This document shows, one piece after another, positions 60,831 to 64,000 of a stretch of 64,000 nucleotides of DNA (positions are counted from its first letter, which is position 1; the number at the start of each line of letters is the position of its first letter). Origin of the DNA: Montifringilla adamsi (lineage: Eukaryota; Chordata; Aves; Passeriformes; Passeridae); NCBI GenBank assembly GCA_017590115.1, contig JAGGNK010006559.1, positions 3,243,054 to 3,307,053 on the forward strand, in the 5' to 3' direction. Under the pieces are notes generated by a model. That model did no database searches and was not told the DNA's origin. It saw nothing but the letters and a program-made list of their open reading frames with translations. A program made the translations under genes and the position numbers.

Positions 60831-63800
60831 ACCATGAGTTCACATTCCCTGAATGGGGGAAGCAGGGATGCAAGCAGCATTCCTCATTACCTCTAGCAGA
60901 TGCCCTAAAGAATGACAATGATATTGAGTTTCTTTGCTAGAAATCTTCCATGTAAGAAGACTTTTGCTTCCTCATAGCAGCTTCTCACAGCCGTTTCCCC
61001 GTCGTGCTGGCCAGGTGGAGCACAGACTCATCCTCTGCAGTCCAGTTTGCTTCTATGGAGGGCCTGTAGCCCTTAGCAGCTTTTATAAGATTTCCAGTGT
61101 CTGCTTTTCATTTTGCCAGTGACTTGCAAGTGGGGTCCTCACAAATAATATCAGCTAATTCACCTATTTTTGTGAAGGGCAGTAAGGAGTATAAGAGGGG
61201 CTTCTGTAACTTTCTTACAATATATCTTCATGCTCCCTGTTGTGTCTTCCCCTTGAGTCCTCTTCTTACACAGCTTATGTCTTTGCTTATGATTTTTCAC
61301 ACAACATCACATCATCTATTTTGTTGAAAATAAATTAGATGTACTATTTGTCAGGGGTTTAGAAAATGAAAGATTTTTATTAATTTGGAATTATAATTTA
61401 TCTTTTTAGACTTTTTATTTTATTTCCTTCCATCTCTTCCATAAGTATTTCTTCAAAATATATTCAAAAGCTTCATATGATACTGAGGTCTAAGTAGCAG
61501 ACTCAGCGTCTCATATTTTTGTTCATTTTTGAGGAGGGTTGTTTTGACATAAAAATTATACAGTTACTATTCTTTGATCATGTGGTGCTGCTCCAAATTT
61601 GATAATTCATTTTTCAATATTACATTATCTGGAGTTCAGTTCCTTCCCATTACTTTGCCACATTTCAGGAAGCTTATAAGCTATTTCCCTTGAACTTGCT
61701 GTATGTGGTGAGTTCATACCAATGGGAAATGTTCAACCTGTACAAGAGCAAATACATTGAATTACTCCATCATTTTCTATTGTGCCAAGATGAGGTTAAA
61801 ACAGCTATAAGCGAGAAGTTTCTAAAGTAACTCAACTGTACTGCATAAAAATACAATAAAATAGCTCTCCAGCACATGGAGATCATACAGGTATTTATAA
61901 AATGTGTCAAAAACATAACCTCACTGATGTGTTGCTTTTGCCATAGTAAGGTGGAAAGAGATGCTTTCAAATGCTCACTGGGCAAAGCCTGCATGGCAGG
62001 CTTATTGTTCTGTCACTTGTGAATAAAGCACCAACTGCAACTTCTGGTGACACATTTGTTTCCCTGACAGTTCAACTTTTAGTAGCAGCAGCTTCTATAA
62101 AAAACTCCCATCCTGCAGTTGCTACCATGTCAGTGCAATATCAGTGCTTAAATCTACTGCATGTACATGAGCATATCCTTCTTCAGACTGTACCATAGGA
62201 AGTTGGTGAGCAAATGTTTGATGTTTTTATACCCTCTGCTAGCTGCAAAGGACTGACATTGTTTCAGTCCAGTGGGTCAGTCCCGCACATTTGTAATGCG
62301 TCATTGGTAGAGTGTGACAAAGCGATTTGAAATCAGACACTGATTAAAATGCCTGATCACATACTGAGAATATTGTTAGTTAGAACAAAGTTTTCTCCAC
62401 TGTGAATCATTCTGCAAAGCTGACTGACTTGAAGGTTAGTTGTAGTACATTTTTTTAATCCCAGTCCACCAAAAATGAACTGCAGAAACATTTCTCATCG
62501 GTGAATTAATTATCCTGTGGAGATCATCCAGTGAGTGCTAGAACATGCTATTTAACCACCTTTGGGAAATTGGATCCTTTTTCAAATTCACATTGGCTCT
62601 TTATTAACATGGAGTTTGGTGGTGGGAAGGGGGTTTGTGATAAAGGTCAGAGCTGCTCATTAGAAAGCTAAATGAAACGTGGTAATGCAGTTCATTCCTC
62701 TAACATTACAGCTCATGTAAATGAAAAAATGCATAAACATACAGCTACATGGTACTGTAAAAACAGGGCAGTTGTACAGTAGATTTATGCTACTCTCATG
62801 TGCGTATTATTAAAATACTTTGCAACAGCCTTTCCAAAAATACCCAGTTACTTCAGGTAGGAACTACTGCACAGGCTAGTTGCATTTTTACCCTCAAGAA
62901 AAAGTGTCCAGATGAAGTGTTCGAGTGAGTACAAACAGATGGGGGAATGTATTTCTGCTCTCAGTGACAGAAGCAGAAAACCATTTGCTCCAAAACTTGA
63001 GTGCAGGACAAGAACAATTGGGTGGTATTGGGTTATGTTACATAAACACTGAATTTCTCAGCTGTTGCAGCCTTGGAGGAAAGATAGATGACAGCTCTCA
63101 GTGTCTTTAGCACTCACAGAAGTTAATATTGTCCTGTTACTGCGTCAGTAGTCCATGAGGATCCAGGTCTGCTTTGTTTGCTTGCTGGCTGTCGATGTAG
63201 TTAGGAGTATCAGGCCTCTAAAAAGAGCTTGAGGTGCACCGTGGTGCCTGGATGGCTGCACAAGGAAGCTTCTCAGAAAAACCTACTACAGCTTTTGACA
63301 CTAGATCTAATCTCTTGCTGGTAAATATTGATGTTGGTACTGACACCAGTTTGCCTATTTTGAAGAATGTTTTTTGAAGCAGGAGCCTTGATGAAGCCCC
63401 AGGTAAATGCCGCTGGGGAGTAGCTGCCCTCGTGTTATCATCCCGACCCTCCCATATCGGAAGCACAAATACTCTGGATAAAAATATGAATAAATCAATG
63501 TAAAAATATTACAAATATGAAATATGGCAACACATAAAAACAATGTATTTTCGTTTTCATACTGGGCCAAATCCCTGGAAACTCTAATCATGGGAATAGG
63601 TCCTACCTGGAGGACTGACAGGGGTGACTGCAGCAGAACTATTCCCTGAGGAAAGTAAAGTCACATGTGTGCGAGTTATGAGAAAGAGTCCATTTACAGG
63701 GCTGATTCCAGTGCTTTATACCAACCCCTCGCTGTCTCCCCTCTCTAATTTGTATCAGCATTTGACAGCTTGTTGACAGCTCATTAGGAAAAAAACCCAC

Positions 63801-64000
63801 ACGTGACCAAAGCACTCAGTGCAAGCAGGGAGATCTGCTCTCTAATTGTGAACTGTATTGAAATCTGAACCAGATGTGGCACTGTAAATCAGAAACCAGC
63901 CCAATTAGCATGTTTAGTAAAATATTTTAAAATGTATTTAAATTATTAGCTGGATTAGGACATAATAGCAGTAGCAGCTTTTGTGGGAGTCAAAGTCATA
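60831..64000. other. Unique DNA at the right end, no gene seen
   Basis: No supported gene, RNA gene or young mobile element. The right edge of the ancient LINE may extend to about 61100 in very decayed form. Stretches 62280-62600 and 63690-64000 have balanced composition, few simple runs and homeodomain-type TAATTA/ATTA motifs, an appearance typical of conserved non-coding elements. This cannot be shown without alignment. Open frames are all below 85 codons. Confidence 0.5.
63762..63781 (+). promoter_or_regulatory. Direct repeat of TTGACAGCT (MEIS/TGIF-type cores)
   Basis: TTGACAGCT occurs at 63762-63770 and again at 63773-63781, 11 bp apart, about one helical turn. TGACAG is the core recognised by TALE homeodomain proteins (MEIS, PREP, TGIF), and CAGCT resembles half an E-box. 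An ATTA motif follows immediately. Function is inference from motif match only. Confidence 0.3.

Noticed and set aside
1..64000. CRISPR arrays, bacterial operons, prophage or plasmid features
   Set aside because: Direct repeats with regular unique spacers are absent, and the repeats present are vertebrate (CR1, ERV LTRs, A-rich tracts). Prokaryotic features are not expected.
1..64000. Functional tRNA, rRNA or snRNA genes
   Set aside because: Apart from the decayed tRNA-Ala at 9469 I saw no sequence with paired A- and B-boxes, and no rRNA or snRNA core motifs. A covariance-model scan would settle this.

Overview
This window looks like ordinary nuclear DNA from a bird. It is AT-rich, and I could not support any protein-coding gene in it. 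The bird assignment rests on its repeats. There are several 5'-truncated CR1 LINE copies whose 3' ends carry the ATTCTATGA-type tail. There are also three members of one avian LTR family whose ends read TG...CA, whose plus-strand start resembles 'TTTAACCCCAGC', and whose own sense lies on the minus strand. I recognised all families by eye, without a repeat library, and I cannot place the sequence below Aves (probably Neoaves).

Layout. Bases 1-5794 are unique AT-rich DNA with two striking hairpins (3292-3321 and 3561-3625) and one CR1 fragment. A likely solo LTR fills 5795-6390. After 3 kb of unique DNA, a tRNA-Ala pseudogene (9469-9540) sits just upstream of a CR1 copy (9578-10006). A TTTG-rich tract and two more CR1 pieces follow by 13800. 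Bases 13801-23464 are mostly unique but hold a decayed 33-bp tandem array (21169-21364) and a cluster of three perfect nuclear-receptor half-sites (22376-22399). An LTR-like segment with an internal duplication and a second, compact solo LTR lie at 23465-24553. Further CR1 copies are at 28940-29250, 37893-37985, 55843-56056 and 60540-60830. Two more LTRs are at 38288-38808 and 48540-49165. A-rich tracts lie at 41556, 53699 and 60179. The last 4 kb contains stretches that look like conserved non-coding elements, although that is only a visual impression.

No genes act together here. The longest open frames (27614-28090 and 58950-59600, both minus) match no family I know, and frames of this length are expected in 64 kb. 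The best reading is an intergenic or intronic gene desert. Its interest lies in repeat history, a few inverted repeats and possible regulatory sites. I did not find a convincing new biological system.
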